A stretch of DNA of 64,000 nucleotides from Promethearchaeota archaeon (GCA_016839555.1 JAEOUA010000001.1:16554-80553); one strand, 5' to 3'; numbered from the stretch's first letter, positions 28,449-37,781 are shown. Program-made: numbers and translations. The notes: generated from the sequence alone by a model not told the origin.

Positions 28449-29126
28449 TTATCCTTGCAAAGAACTTTGAAGATCATTTTCAAGCGCTTTAATAATATCT
28501 TCACAAGAATCAAGCATTAATCCAACATAATTAAGCACAGTATCTTCGGTGATGCTTCCAGTCTCTTTTTTTTCTTCAAAAATTAATTCACAAAAACCTT
28601 GTATTGTATTTATTCCGCTTCTAATTTTAAGTTGAAATGCTTCCAAGGGTGTCATTTCATCTTTATCAATATATATCTGTTGTATTTTATTAAAATAGTC
28701 CTTAAAAATCTTAAAATCGTCTTTTAAAATGTTTTTCTCGCCAATTTTTCGGAAAAGCATTTCAATTCTTTTAAAATGGAGTATGGGGAGTAGTGGAAAA
28801 TCGCTATGCCTTAATAAAATGATAGCATATAATTGTTTTTGACCTCTTGCTTCCTTATCTTTAATGTCCACTTTACATATCTGCGAATAAAAGTTATAAT
28901 AATTTAAAATAACAAACTTATTCTTTGTATTTAAAGCATCTCTTAGTAAATTTTTAATAAACTGATCATTATCAAATTTAATTGGAGAAAATAGAGCTTT
29001 AGGACCCAATACATGATCATACTTCCCTATAATTATCAAAAAAGGAAAATGATCCAAATATTCCTTAACTTCATTTGAAAGTTCAGCATCAGAATTAAAA
29101 GGAGCTTTTTCAGATCTTTTTTGCAT
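28449..29126 (-). CDS. Longin-like protein (NPRL2/uDENN-like motif) with HisKA-like helical tail
   Basis: 225 residues, start supported by AAGGAG. Residues about 27-150 look like a longin-type domain: strand FLIIIGKYDHVLGPKALFSP followed by a helix and strands KFVILNYY and LYAIILLRHSD. The LGPK turn (40-43) is what NPRL2 and other longin/uDENN proteins show after the first strand. Residues 160-220 resemble a HisKA dimerisation domain of the neighbouring kinases: LKIRSGINTIQGF (166-178) lines up with HELRTPLNxIIGF, with leucine (L166) in place of the phosphorylated histidine. It lies 193 bases upstream of the kinase operon on the same strand. Both domain calls are pattern readings, not database matches. 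Confidence 0.5.
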   Translation of the reverse strand: MQKRSEKAPFNSDAELSNEVKEYLDHFPFLIIIGKYDHVLGPKALFSPIKFDNDQFIKNLLRDALNTKNKFVILNYYNFYSQICKVDIKDKEARGQKQLYAIILLRHSDFPLLPILHFKRIEMLFRKIGEKNILKDDFKIFKDYFNKIQQIYIDKDEMTPLEAFQLKIRSGINTIQGFCELIFEEKKETGSITEDTVLNYVGLMLDSCEDIIKALENDLQSSLQG

Positions 29127-29525
29127 TTTTCTTCTCCTTGCCGACTTATCTGAATTAATATTTTTGTAAAATAATAAATTCTTTATTATGATTTAAGTAA
29201 ATGATATGTTAAATATATATACTAACAACCAAAATTATATTATATAAATATATCGAATTTAATACTATTTTATAATTGAAAATAATACATTAAGAAAGTA
29301 AGATTTATGAAAGAAAAACCCAGAGCAGGAGAAAATAATTAAAAAGTTTAGTTTATAGTGTATTATATTAAAAAAAAATATTAAAAACCATATATTTATT
29401 ATAATGATGATAAATATTTGACACTTTCATCTAATTTTGATATTTTTCTGAATTAATACTGGATTTTATTTATATTTTGATTATAATACAATTTTTTAAA
29501 ATTAATCATTTGGATTAGATTAAGA
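29127..29525. other. Divergent intergenic region, no gene seen
   Basis: 399 AT-rich bases between the divergent longin-like gene and the kinase at 29526. TATA-like runs are many (for example ATATTATATAAATATATC near 29236), so promoter calls are unsafe. A short ATG frame at 29307 ends after 11 codons and is not a gene. Confidence 0.45.
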
Positions 29526-31568
29526 ATGAAAAAGAAAAAAAGTATAAATAAAAAGCAACGAAAAAAGGATAAGAAATCAAAAGAATCTTTGAGAAGATAT
29601 AAACTTATTTCAGAAAACGCAAATGATATGATTGCTATTTTAAATGATAAATATGAATATGAATATATTAATGAGAAAACCTCATATAGGATAATGGGAT
29701 ATAAAAAAGGGGATGTTATCGGTATTTCAGCTCTTAAATTCATACATCCAAATGATCTTAAAAAAGTTATGCATTATTTGAAGGAGAGTTATGATATTGG
29801 AAAAGGTAGGATGCAGTTTCGATTCAAACATAAAGATGGATATTGGGTTTGGCTTGAAAGCAGAGGGAAAACATTTTTAGATATAGATGGGGGAAAAAAA
29901 GATTTAATTATTTCTCGAGATATATCCAATCAAAAAGAGCTGGAAAATGAATTAAAGGAGCGAATAAAAGAACTTACATTAATTAATAGGCTAACTAAGA
30001 TTATTGAGAGAAATGGTTCAAAATTAAAAGAAATTTTACAAAATGCAGTAAAATTAATGCCCTCAGCTTTTCAATTTCCAGAAATTACTTGTGCTATGAT
30101 TTTTTATAATGATATTGAGTATAAAACAAAAAATTATAAAGAAACTAAATGGGGATTATCATCTAAAATATTAATTAATGGAGAACCGGTAGGAACTATT
30201 AAAGTATATTATATAAAGGATATAGGAGAATTTGATAAGGAACCATTTTTAATAGAGGAAAAAAGCTTAATCAGGACTTTCTCTACTACATTAGGAACAC
30301 TTTTAGAACGAATAGAAATGGAAAAGAGATTAAAAAAATCAAAAAAGAAATATCAATATATCTCTCAAGAATTGGAAGAAATTATTGATGCAATTCCAGG
30401 ATTAGTGTTTTTTAAAGACAAGAAAAATAATTATGTTCGTGTTAATAGATACATTGCTGAGGCCCATAATATGTCGAAACAAGAGTTAGAGGGTACAAGT
30501 TGTTTCTCTTTATATCCAAAAGAGGAAGCGCAACAATATTGGGAAGGCGATTTAGAAGTCATTGAAAGTGGAAAACCAAAATTGAACATTGAAGAGAAAT
30601 GGGAAATGAAAGAAGGTAGACGTTGGTTAAATACAAGTAAAATCCCATACATCGATGAAAATGGAGAAATTAAGGGTATAATAGGAATATCCATTGATAT
30701 CACGGAGCGTAAAAAAACGGAACAATTGAAAGATCAACTTAACAAAGAATTAGAGGAAAAAGTAAAAAGGCGGACAATTGAATTACAGAATGCATTAAAG
30801 AAACAGAAATTACTGCTTGAACAAATATCAAAGGCATCACTTTTTAAATCAAAATTTATGGCAGAAATGTCCCATGAGTTACGAACCCCATTAAATTCTA
30901 TAATTGGATTTACTGATTTATTACTTGAAGGAAGTTATGGTTCTTTAAATGAAACTCAAGAAGAATTTTTGGAAGATGTCAAATCGAGTGCAGATCATCT
31001 ATTAAGTCTTATTAAATCTATAATGGATATATCAAAAATAGAATCTGGAGAGATGGAGCTAAATTTATCTAATTTCTCAATCAAAACCATGTTAAATAAT
31101 ATAATATCAGAATTTGAACCTTCTTTAAATAAAAAAAAGCTCAAGATTGAATTGCATGGAATAGATGAGAATAAGAAAATTTTAGCAGATCCGATAAAAC
31201 TAAAGTCTATTTTTTATAATTTAATTTCTAATGCTGTGAAGTTTACAATAGAGGGCAGAATTGACATTATTTTTAATGATAAAAAGGATTACTGGGAATT
31301 TAAAATCAAAGACAGTGGCATTGGGATTGCTAAGGAAGATTTTGACACTTTATTTCAAGAATTTAAAAAAGTAAAAACACCTTATGTTAGTGATAAAGAG
31401 GGAACTGGATTAGGTTTACCATTATCAAAGAAATTAATTATCATGCACGGGGGAGAGATAAAATTTGAGAGTGAGGAAGGAAAGGGAACAATATTCACAT
31501 TTTCTATTCCTAAAAGTCCTAAAGAAGAAAGCAAATCAAAAATTCAAGAGTTTTTTAAAAGTCTTTAA
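29526..31568 (+). CDS. Sensor histidine kinase, PAS-GAF-like-PAS-HisKA-HATPase
   Basis: 680 residues beginning with a very basic tail (KKKKSINKKQRKKDKKSK). PAS lies at about 22-136, a divergent GAF-like sensor at about 145-262 and a second PAS at 280-395. A coiled coil is followed by HisKA MSHELRTPLN with H450, N-box LISNAVKFT, DSGIGIA and GTGLGLPLSKKL. It is a close paralogue of the kinases at 21697 and 23334 and the best match to the pseudogene at 10621. It is the only kinase of the island on the plus strand. It is convergent with a Rag-like gene. Confidence 0.92.
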   Translation: MKKKKSINKKQRKKDKKSKESLRRYKLISENANDMIAILNDKYEYEYINEKTSYRIMGYKKGDVIGISALKFIHPNDLKKVMHYLKESYDIGKGRMQFRFKHKDGYWVWLESRGKTFLDIDGGKKDLIISRDISNQKELENELKERIKELTLINRLTKIIERNGSKLKEILQNAVKLMPSAFQFPEITCAMIFYNDIEYKTKNYKETKWGLSSKILINGEPVGTIKVYYIKDIGEFDKEPFLIEEKSLIRTFSTTLGTLLERIEMEKRLKKSKKKYQYISQELEEIIDAIPGLVFFKDKKNNYVRVNRYIAEAHNMSKQELEGTSCFSLYPKEEAQQYWEGDLEVIESGKPKLNIEEKWEMKEGRRWLNTSKIPYIDENGEIKGIIGISIDITERKKTEQLKDQLNKELEEKVKRRTIELQNALKKQKLLLEQISKASLFKSKFMAEMSHELRTPLNSIIGFTDLLLEGSYGSLNETQEEFLEDVKSSADHLLSLIKSIMDISKIESGEMELNLSNFSIKTMLNNIISEFEPSLNKKKLKIELHGIDENKKILADPIKLKSIFYNLISNAVKFTIEGRIDIIFNDKKDYWEFKIKDSGIGIAKEDFDTLFQEFKKVKTPYVSDKEGTGLGLPLSKKLIIMHGGEIKFESEEGKGTIFTFSIPKSPKEESKSKIQEFFKSL

Positions 31569-31623
31569 ATTCAGCTAGTATTTTAAAAAATTCAAATTTA
31601 TTTTTGAATTACTTTATAAAATC

Positions 31624-31698
31624 CTAGAATTTATGCGAACAAATCTATATGATTATCCTGAGTGGTTAGCATAAGTAATCTATTTGTATAAATACTAG
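31624..31698. terminator. Long interrupted inverted repeat between convergent genes
   Basis: CTAGAATTTAT (31624-31634), ACAAAT and GATTA on the left arm are mirrored by TAATC, ATTTGT and ATAAATACTAG (to 31698) on the right, with small bulges. It lies between the convergent kinase and Rag-like genes and could form a hairpin in either transcript. A bidirectional terminator is the simplest reading; a small structured RNA is possible. Confidence 0.35.
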
Positions 31699-31722
31699 AA
31701 AAAATTTGCCAGGTCAGTAATA

Positions 31723-32604
31723 TTATGCTGAGATTGGATTCAGTTCCATAATCATATGAATTAGTTTTACTCCCTTGTTTTCTTTGGTTAATCCTACTTT
31801 AGAAACTTCTTGTTTTAACTTCTCTCTAAAAAATTCGCTTCTTTTTGTTGATTTAACTTTATTTGTTTCCGAGAGAATATCGATAAAACCTAATTTTTTC
31901 AATCTTCTTAAGTGAAATAATAAATCCTCTTTACTTAAGTCTAATTCTGATTCCAATTTTTCAGTTTTCATTACCTCTAAAGGATCAAAATAAAGTAAGA
32001 TTTCAAGTTCAGTTTTTAAATCTTGAAAATCTGAATTAGAAATTGGGATTATATCCATTTCTAAACTACTCTTTAAAATATTAAATATTATTTTAAACGT
32101 ATCATAAAAATAATCCTTAGTTATAGAAGTGCCGAAAATTTTTATTTTTTGACCAGTAGGATATTGTTTTGTGAAAAAGTTTTCAATTATTTTTATTTTT
32201 TGAGAGATATAACTTGGATTAACTAAATCAATTTTATGAATCAAGACATAAATCTCACAATCAGATATAAAATTTAGATTTTTCTTAATATTTAAAATAT
32301 TTATTAGAAAAGGTACAATAGACTCTACAGAGCATGTAATATCAAATACACATATAATAATATCTGCGTATTTAAAGACATCCTTCCTATGGGTAAACCA
32401 ATTCTCATTTTCTTGTCCGGCTAAATCAAAAATACCTAATTGAGAATTGAAGAGCGAAAATAAATTAGAATTAACACCTCTCGTTGGCTCCAATGGTTTA
32501 TTTAACAACCTAAGTGGATTTGCTTTTTTAAAGAAGACATTAGTTATTGTTGTTTTACCTGTTGCTGGTGGACCTATTATAATAACCTTATTTTTTGTTT
32601 GCAT
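31723..32604 (-). CDS. Rag-like GTPase fused to winged-helix domain
   Basis: 293 residues from the ATG. That start is preferred over a GTG three codons upstream because GTGAT, matching the 16S 3' end, lies just before it. G1 GPPATGKT (11-18), EPTRG in switch I, DLAGQEN and the Rag-type HKIDL. Residues about 195-270 form a winged-helix unit (LEILLYFDPLEVM, LDLSKEDLLFHLRRLKKLGFIDIL). It is a shorter version of 16645-18327 without the longin-like part. It probably binds GTP and may switch a protein or DNA partner. Confidence 0.83.
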   Translation of the reverse strand: MQTKNKVIIIGPPATGKTTITNVFFKKANPLRLLNKPLEPTRGVNSNLFSLFNSQLGIFDLAGQENENWFTHRKDVFKYADIIICVFDITCSVESIVPFLINILNIKKNLNFISDCEIYVLIHKIDLVNPSYISQKIKIIENFFTKQYPTGQKIKIFGTSITKDYFYDTFKIIFNILKSSLEMDIIPISNSDFQDLKTELEILLYFDPLEVMKTEKLESELDLSKEDLLFHLRRLKKLGFIDILSETNKVKSTKRSEFFREKLKQEVSKVGLTKENKGVKLIHMIMELNPISA

Positions 32605-33132
32605 TGATATCACTTCTTATTATTTTTGAATTTAAACTAAATACTTAAAATAAACGTTATATTCTTAAAGAAAATTTAAAATTATTCTTATAATAAATTT
32701 ACAAAAGTTAATTCTTATAAACCCTATTAAAAATTTTTCGTTAGTTCATCAAAGATAGGAGGTTGCCTTTTAAATGTTTTTATCTCTAAAAAATGTTCAT
32801 AAAACTCAAAAAAAGGGATAATAAATTGAACATTATTTAGAAATTCACTTATTTTGCATACTAATTTTTATTAATTAAAATTATCAATCATTTATATAGA
32901 TCATCCTTCAAAATTTACTCCTAAATAATTTGAGACCATTAAGTTTATATCATTAAAATCACCAATAAAATCCTATGGAAGGTTTGAACAAATATTAAAT
33001 ACACTAAAAATTAAAGAAAATAATGTTATATAATATATATTAGCTTATTTAACAAAAATAAAATATAATTAAAAAAAATACTTTGAAAAAAATCTCTAAT
33101 TATCTTACTTTATTATTCTTAAAATTCCCCTC
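32605..33132. other. AT-rich gap, no gene seen
   Basis: About 530 bases upstream of the Rag-like gene with no convincing ORF. A GGAGG near 32758 precedes an ATG (32775), but the frame stops after 15 codons. It could hold decayed coding sequence too short to recognise. Confidence 0.4.
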
Positions 33133-33276
33133 TCAAGTATTTTCTAAAATATCTTGATACTTTTTTTCAGTAATTTTTAAAACCTTTAACCAATTATCAG
33201 TTAATTTTAAAAATTCATAAGAAATTAAAAAAATTAAGAGAATATAATTCAAAGAAACTTTATAGTTTTCAGTCAT
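33133..33276 (-). CDS. Possible 47-residue small protein
   Basis: An ATG frame of 47 codons: a hydrophobic stretch (YILLIFLISYEFL) followed by an amphipathic charged helix (TDNWLKVLKITEKKYQDIL). The composition looks protein-like, but there is no clear ribosome binding site and the region is otherwise gene-free. It could be a small membrane-tethered peptide, the end of a decayed gene, or chance. Confidence 0.25.
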   Translation of the reverse strand: MTENYKVSLNYILLIFLISYEFLKLTDNWLKVLKITEKKYQDILENT

Positions 33277-33326
33277 TATTATTATAAAAATTAAAATTAA
33301 ATTACCTTTAATATAAGAATTTTGAA

Positions 33327-34184
33327 ATGAAAATTGATGTTCATTGTCATATTTTTAAAGAAGGCGTTACAAAAAAATCTATAGATAAGCAATTCAACCA
33401 ATTTTCTGGATATGGTTTTTATGAAAGGATTAAAAAAGATTTGACGAGTTTCAAAACGATTGAAATAAATAATATTATTAAAAAAACACTGTTTCATGTT
33501 AGAAAAGCTCAATTAGATAAAGTTGTTCTTTTACCAATAAATATGGGAGAAAATAAGCAAGTTATTGAATGGTATAAGGAAGCCCCCGATATTTTTATTC
33601 CCTTTTTTAACCCACCAGAAAAATCAGATCCCAAAATTGATATTCAAAAGATATTAGGTAAAGCTATACTAGATGGTGTTAAGGGTTTAAAAATTATGCT
33701 CTCATTTCGTAAAAAACTTTTAAATGATGAGATACTTTATCCCGCTTTTGAACTTGCTCAGAAATATAATTTACTTATATTAATGCATACAGGTTATCCT
33801 CCTCCAGGAACTCAAATAAATGTACTAACATATTCTAACCCAATTAAAATCGAGGAAATTTTGCAATCTTTTCCTAAATTAAAAATAATTATTGCACATA
33901 TGGGATTTCCGTGGGTTGATATCGCACTCGCCTTAGCGGTTCAATATATTAATATATTTTTAGATATAAGCAACCTAAATTATATGATGCCTAATAGATT
34001 AAAAGATTTTATTGTCCACGCAAAAGAATTAGTAGGAATAGATAAATTATTATTTGGTTCTGATGGGTTTATTCCAGAGATGATTGAATTAACAGTGAAA
34101 AAATTCGAAACTATTAAATATTTGTCTAAAGAAGAAATTGCAAAAATTATGGGTTTAAATGCTCAAAAATTATTATTTACATAA
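33327..34184 (+). CDS. Amidohydrolase-family (ACMSD/TIM-barrel) metal hydrolase
   Basis: 285 residues. It has an N-terminal HxH metal motif (DVHCHIF, H6 and H8), a barrel strand with histidine LLILMHTGYPPPG, a second one IIIAHMGFPWVD, and a closing aspartate in LLFGSDGFIPE. This is the amidohydrolase-2 pattern of decarboxylases and hydrolases related to ACMSD. The substrate is unknown. It is monocistronic by context. Confidence 0.8.
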   Translation: MKIDVHCHIFKEGVTKKSIDKQFNQFSGYGFYERIKKDLTSFKTIEINNIIKKTLFHVRKAQLDKVVLLPINMGENKQVIEWYKEAPDIFIPFFNPPEKSDPKIDIQKILGKAILDGVKGLKIMLSFRKKLLNDEILYPAFELAQKYNLLILMHTGYPPPGTQINVLTYSNPIKIEEILQSFPKLKIIIAHMGFPWVDIALALAVQYINIFLDISNLNYMMPNRLKDFIVHAKELVGIDKLLFGSDGFIPEMIELTVKKFETIKYLSKEEIAKIMGLNAQKLLFT

Positions 34185-34426
34185 AAGTAATGGGTAATTT
34201 TACTATAAATAGAACACCTATATTTCTAACCTCTGATTGATCTAATATTTGGCATTGAGTAAACTATTTATTAAAGATTTAAGATCTTTCCCTATTCAAT
34301 TTATTTTTTGAATATATTTTATAATTTAATCATTGAATTCATCATTCTAGAGATATAATGTATTTTGTGGAATTAAATAAAGAGTTTAATGATTTTTAAA
34401 TTCATTTTTAATTTCTAGGGATGAGA

Positions 34427-34437
34427 TTTATATATAA
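34427..34437 (+). promoter_or_regulatory. TATA-like element for small membrane protein gene
   Basis: TTTATATATAA preceded by purines (GATGAGA, BRE-like), 76 bases before the start codon of 34513-34752. A transcript starting ~25 bases downstream would have a leader of about 50 bases that includes the GGAGGT ribosome binding site. The AT-rich background limits certainty. Confidence 0.35.
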
Positions 34438-34512
34438 TCTTCTTCTTTATGCATAATAATAAATAAAAATTTCATTACAAATTTAAAACATATAAAATAT
34501 GGAGGTATAAAT

Positions 34513-34752
34513 ATGCTTGGTCAATTAATAGATCTATTCGAAGAACAATTCGTGTTAGATCCTTTATGGCTGATAGGTGCAATTATTGGAGGTCTAATTT
34601 TTGTTGTTATATGGATTCTTATTGTTCAATATATCTATAAAGATGCCGTTAAAAAGGATCTAAATGCGGAAATATGGCTATTAATTATATTAGTTTCCCC
34701 GATTATTAGTTGGATTGTCTATTTTATCGTACGAAATTATAAGAAAAAATAA
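34513..34752 (+). CDS. Small two-TM membrane protein
   Basis: 79 residues with two hydrophobic segments (about 18-41 and 53-73) joined by a charged loop (YKDAVKKDLNAE) and ending in NYKKK. A strong GGAGGT lies six bases before the ATG, one of the best ribosome binding sites in the window, which argues for real expression. I know no function. The layout recalls short membrane proteins with a phospholipase-D-type N-terminal segment, but too little is conserved to say. Confidence 0.65.
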   Translation: MLGQLIDLFEEQFVLDPLWLIGAIIGGLIFVVIWILIVQYIYKDAVKKDLNAEIWLLIILVSPIISWIVYFIVRNYKKK

Positions 34753-34897
34753 GGGAAATTTTTTATTTCTAAAATATTACTATTTTATTTTTTTTAACTC
34801 TTTATAGATAATTTTGACCTAGAAAATTATACTTATTTATCAATACTCTTAAAATATTTTATTTTTCATTAAGAAAATGGTTTTTATTGTGTAATAA

Positions 34898-36652
34898 TCA
34901 AATTATTTTATCATAATTACATAAATATAAAAATCTTTCGAGATAAAAAATTAGGAATTGATTAAAATGATTGGAATAATATAAATCATTCCCATGTCCT
35001 TGAAAAGGAAAAGTTATTATACAACAATCATCATTTAATGAAAGTTCATAACTTTTTTTAACAAGTTGAGCTTTTAACAAGCAAAAGTCCTTTTCTCCTT
35101 GGAAGATGAGACAAGGTGGACTACTTTTATTTATAAAGAATAATTCAGGATATTTTAACTTTAAATTTCCTCCAGAATATAATGCTGGAGGATCACCGGG
35201 ATATAAAGGAATCATTCCCTTTATATGCACCCTTGATCCAAACCATTCTTCATATTCACCACTCTCAAGCAACAATGCTGTGGCAATTGTTAAATGTCCA
35301 CCCGCGGATCCTCCCATCAAAAAAACAGAATCTAAATTTGGATTGTAAACTGAGAATTCTGTTGAATTTAATTGTTTTATGAAAGCTCCAATATGCTTAA
35401 TTTGATTTTCAATCGTAAAATATCCCTTAACATATTCGGGTGTAGGTGTGATACGCTGGAATAAATTATCTTCGTCTTTTATAAGACCATATTGAATATC
35501 AAAAACAATATATCCTTGAGCAGCTAGATATTTATTTACTTGCATCATATTACCTCCTCCTTTATCACCCGCAGTCCAGCCTCCCCCATGAATCTTTATT
35601 ATGACTGAATTATTACCTGGTAAAAATGATCCTCCATATTTTGGGAGATACACATCATAATACAACCTAATTCCCTGCCCTATATAAAAAGGAATATGCT
35701 GTATTATTTTACATTCTTTTGGTGGGATTCCTAAGAAATATCCAGGAAGAGAGAACGGGTCTTGCATGAAATATTGCTGAGAATAAGGATCAATGAACAT
35801 ATTATAATCTAGTCTGAATGTAAAAGCATCAGTAAAATCTTTATCTGCCTGCCTAGCAGTAAAAGGAATGGATAAAGAAGGGATTAAAAAAATACTTGTA
35901 AGAAATATTCCAATTATCCCCACCGAATAATAAATTTTTGGTCTCTTGTTTACATTTATCATTTTCAACAGAATAACTGTTGAAAGTAAAAATAGAAGAG
36001 AAAAAAATACATTAAATTGAAAGGTAAAAATACCAAAAAGCCATGCAAGGAAATCATCAAGAGGAGCAAATATAAGCGCATAGGTTAAATAAATACCTAA
36101 AAGTAAGATTAGGATACTTAAAAAACCTAATATTATTTTTAAGATTTTTTTAAGTATATACAACCTTTTTGATTCTTTCAATGTTTTTACTTTTGAATTC
36201 CATAAATCTCTATTAGAGTGATATTTAATGTTAAAATATGATAAGAAAAATCCGAGTAAGAAGTCTCCAAAATACCCAATAATTACTAACATGAATCCAA
36301 AAATTGAGGGAGTATATCTAATAGATATTATGAAATTGCCTCCAATCATTAATAAAAAGGAAAGAATTATGAAGACAAGCATAAAATAACAAAATAAATT
36401 AATCTGTTTTCCAAGTTTAATCCTCTTGTTAAGTTTAACAGTATCTATATAAATTAGTAAAATATTTGCATATAAAGAAATTAAAATTAGAATACCAAAA
36501 ATATCCCAAACTAACTCCAGTTGATAATTCTCAAATGTAACTATTAAATAAAAGATGCCAAATATTATACATAGAGAGTTTAATATAATTAGAATAAAAC
36601 TAAAGAATTTTATACTAAATAACGCTTTTAATTTATTAAGAGTTAGTTTCAA
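34898..36652 (-). CDS. Membrane protein with C-terminal alpha/beta-hydrolase (esterase) domain
   Basis: 584 residues. The first ~270 hold about eight hydrophobic segments. The rest is an alpha/beta hydrolase of the BD-FAE/hormone-sensitive-lipase type: oxyanion HGGGW (IKIHGGGWTAGDK), nucleophile serine in GGSAGG, aspartate in the GEKDF region and histidine in GHGND. The catalytic domain probably lies outside the membrane, where it could cleave lipid or acylated polysaccharide. The start is a TTG without a clear ribosome binding site; the exact start is uncertain. Fusion of an esterase to a multi-pass region is uncommon. Confidence 0.8.
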   Translation of the reverse strand: MKLTLNKLKALFSIKFFSFILIILNSLCIIFGIFYLIVTFENYQLELVWDIFGILILISLYANILLIYIDTVKLNKRIKLGKQINLFCYFMLVFIILSFLLMIGGNFIISIRYTPSIFGFMLVIIGYFGDFLLGFFLSYFNIKYHSNRDLWNSKVKTLKESKRLYILKKILKIILGFLSILILLLGIYLTYALIFAPLDDFLAWLFGIFTFQFNVFFSLLFLLSTVILLKMINVNKRPKIYYSVGIIGIFLTSIFLIPSLSIPFTARQADKDFTDAFTFRLDYNMFIDPYSQQYFMQDPFSLPGYFLGIPPKECKIIQHIPFYIGQGIRLYYDVYLPKYGGSFLPGNNSVIIKIHGGGWTAGDKGGGNMMQVNKYLAAQGYIVFDIQYGLIKDEDNLFQRITPTPEYVKGYFTIENQIKHIGAFIKQLNSTEFSVYNPNLDSVFLMGGSAGGHLTIATALLLESGEYEEWFGSRVHIKGMIPLYPGDPPALYSGGNLKLKYPELFFINKSSPPCLIFQGEKDFCLLKAQLVKKSYELSLNDDCCIITFPFQGHGNDLYYSNHFNQFLIFYLERFLYLCNYDKII

Positions 36653-36783
36653 AGGTATATATAAAGCTTAAGTTTTAGTTTCTAATTAATAGTTATATAG
36701 CTTGAGAAAAAATATAAAATTATTCTAATAATTAAATAATAATATACAATATTGAATAAACTAATTAAAATCGTGAGAAATAA

Positions 36784-37587
36784 ATGAAATTTGTAGACTT
36801 ATCAATCCCCATCATAAATCCAGAAGAAGCTGTTTTCGATCCACCATTAACTCAGCCTCAAATCGAGTACAGCGCTCATGATGAAGGAGCAAATCAGATG
36901 GGCTTTGTTTTTCCTCGCTTAAAACCAGAAAAACATTTACCTAATGGAAAAGGATGGGCAACAGAGACTATTACGCTTGGAACTCATAGTGGGACTCATA
37001 TGGATGCTCCTTATCATTATGCTCCAATACAGGATAAAGAAATTGGTGAAAAAAAAGCTCATACTATCGATGAATTCCCTTTAGAATGGGGGATGGGACC
37101 CTTAATCGTCTTGGATTGTACAGATTATGAAGAGGGTTATGTTTTGACACCCGAAGATGTTAATACTAAATTAAAAGCTATTAATCATAAATTAGAAGAA
37201 GGAGATATTTTATGCGTCCACACCAATGCTCCTAAACATTATGGTACTAAGGAGTATATTAATTACGGGGTTGGCGTTGGAAAGGAAGCCACTCTTCACA
37301 TTATCAGGCAAGGAGTTCATGTTGTTGGAATCGATGCATGGAGTTGGGATGCTCCATTTTCTATCACAGCAAAAAAATGGAAAAAATCAGTGAGAGCAAA
37401 AGAACCAGACACCTCCTTAATTTGGGAGGGTCATTTTGCAGGCATTGAATTGGGTTATTATCAGATGGAAAAAATGTATAATTTAGATAAGGTTCCACCG
37501 ATTGGTGCAACAATTTATTGTTTTCCAATCAAAATCGCAAGGGCAAGTGCGGGATGGGTAAGAGCAGTTGCAACAATTCCAGAATGA
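36784..37587 (+). CDS. Cyclase-family metal hydrolase (kynurenine formamidase-like)
   Basis: 267 residues. The family motif HSGTHMDAPYHY (about 67-78) supplies histidine and aspartate metal ligands. It is followed by GPLIVLDCTDYEEG, LEEGDILCVHTN and VHVVGIDAWSWD, the order expected for the cyclase/KynB-like family. These enzymes open amide or lactone bonds with Zn or Mn; the substrate is unknown. No partner is cotranscribed. Confidence 0.85.
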   Translation: MKFVDLSIPIINPEEAVFDPPLTQPQIEYSAHDEGANQMGFVFPRLKPEKHLPNGKGWATETITLGTHSGTHMDAPYHYAPIQDKEIGEKKAHTIDEFPLEWGMGPLIVLDCTDYEEGYVLTPEDVNTKLKAINHKLEEGDILCVHTNAPKHYGTKEYINYGVGVGKEATLHIIRQGVHVVGIDAWSWDAPFSITAKKWKKSVRAKEPDTSLIWEGHFAGIELGYYQMEKMYNLDKVPPIGATIYCFPIKIARASAGWVRAVATIPE

Positions 37588-37781
37588 ATTATAAATTTCT
37601 TCTTTTTATAATTTTTTTTCGAAATTTCTCATAATATCTGTTTTTACTTTAATAAAAATAGATAATATCGATTTAGAAATTTATAAAACTCAAATTTTTT
37701 TAAAGATTTATAGATCTGATTACTCCATCTAATTCTTCTATTTACAAATTTAAACTTAAATAAGAAACGAAAAAGAAAAAA

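Noticed and set aside
29307..29342. Short ATG frame in the gap before the kinase at 29526
   Set aside because: Only 11 codons, no ribosome binding site, low-complexity content.
31640..31690. GAGTGGTTAGC resembling a tRNA D-arm
   Set aside because: No T-arm (GGTTCGA) or acceptor pairing; the surrounding inverted repeat does not fold as a tRNA.
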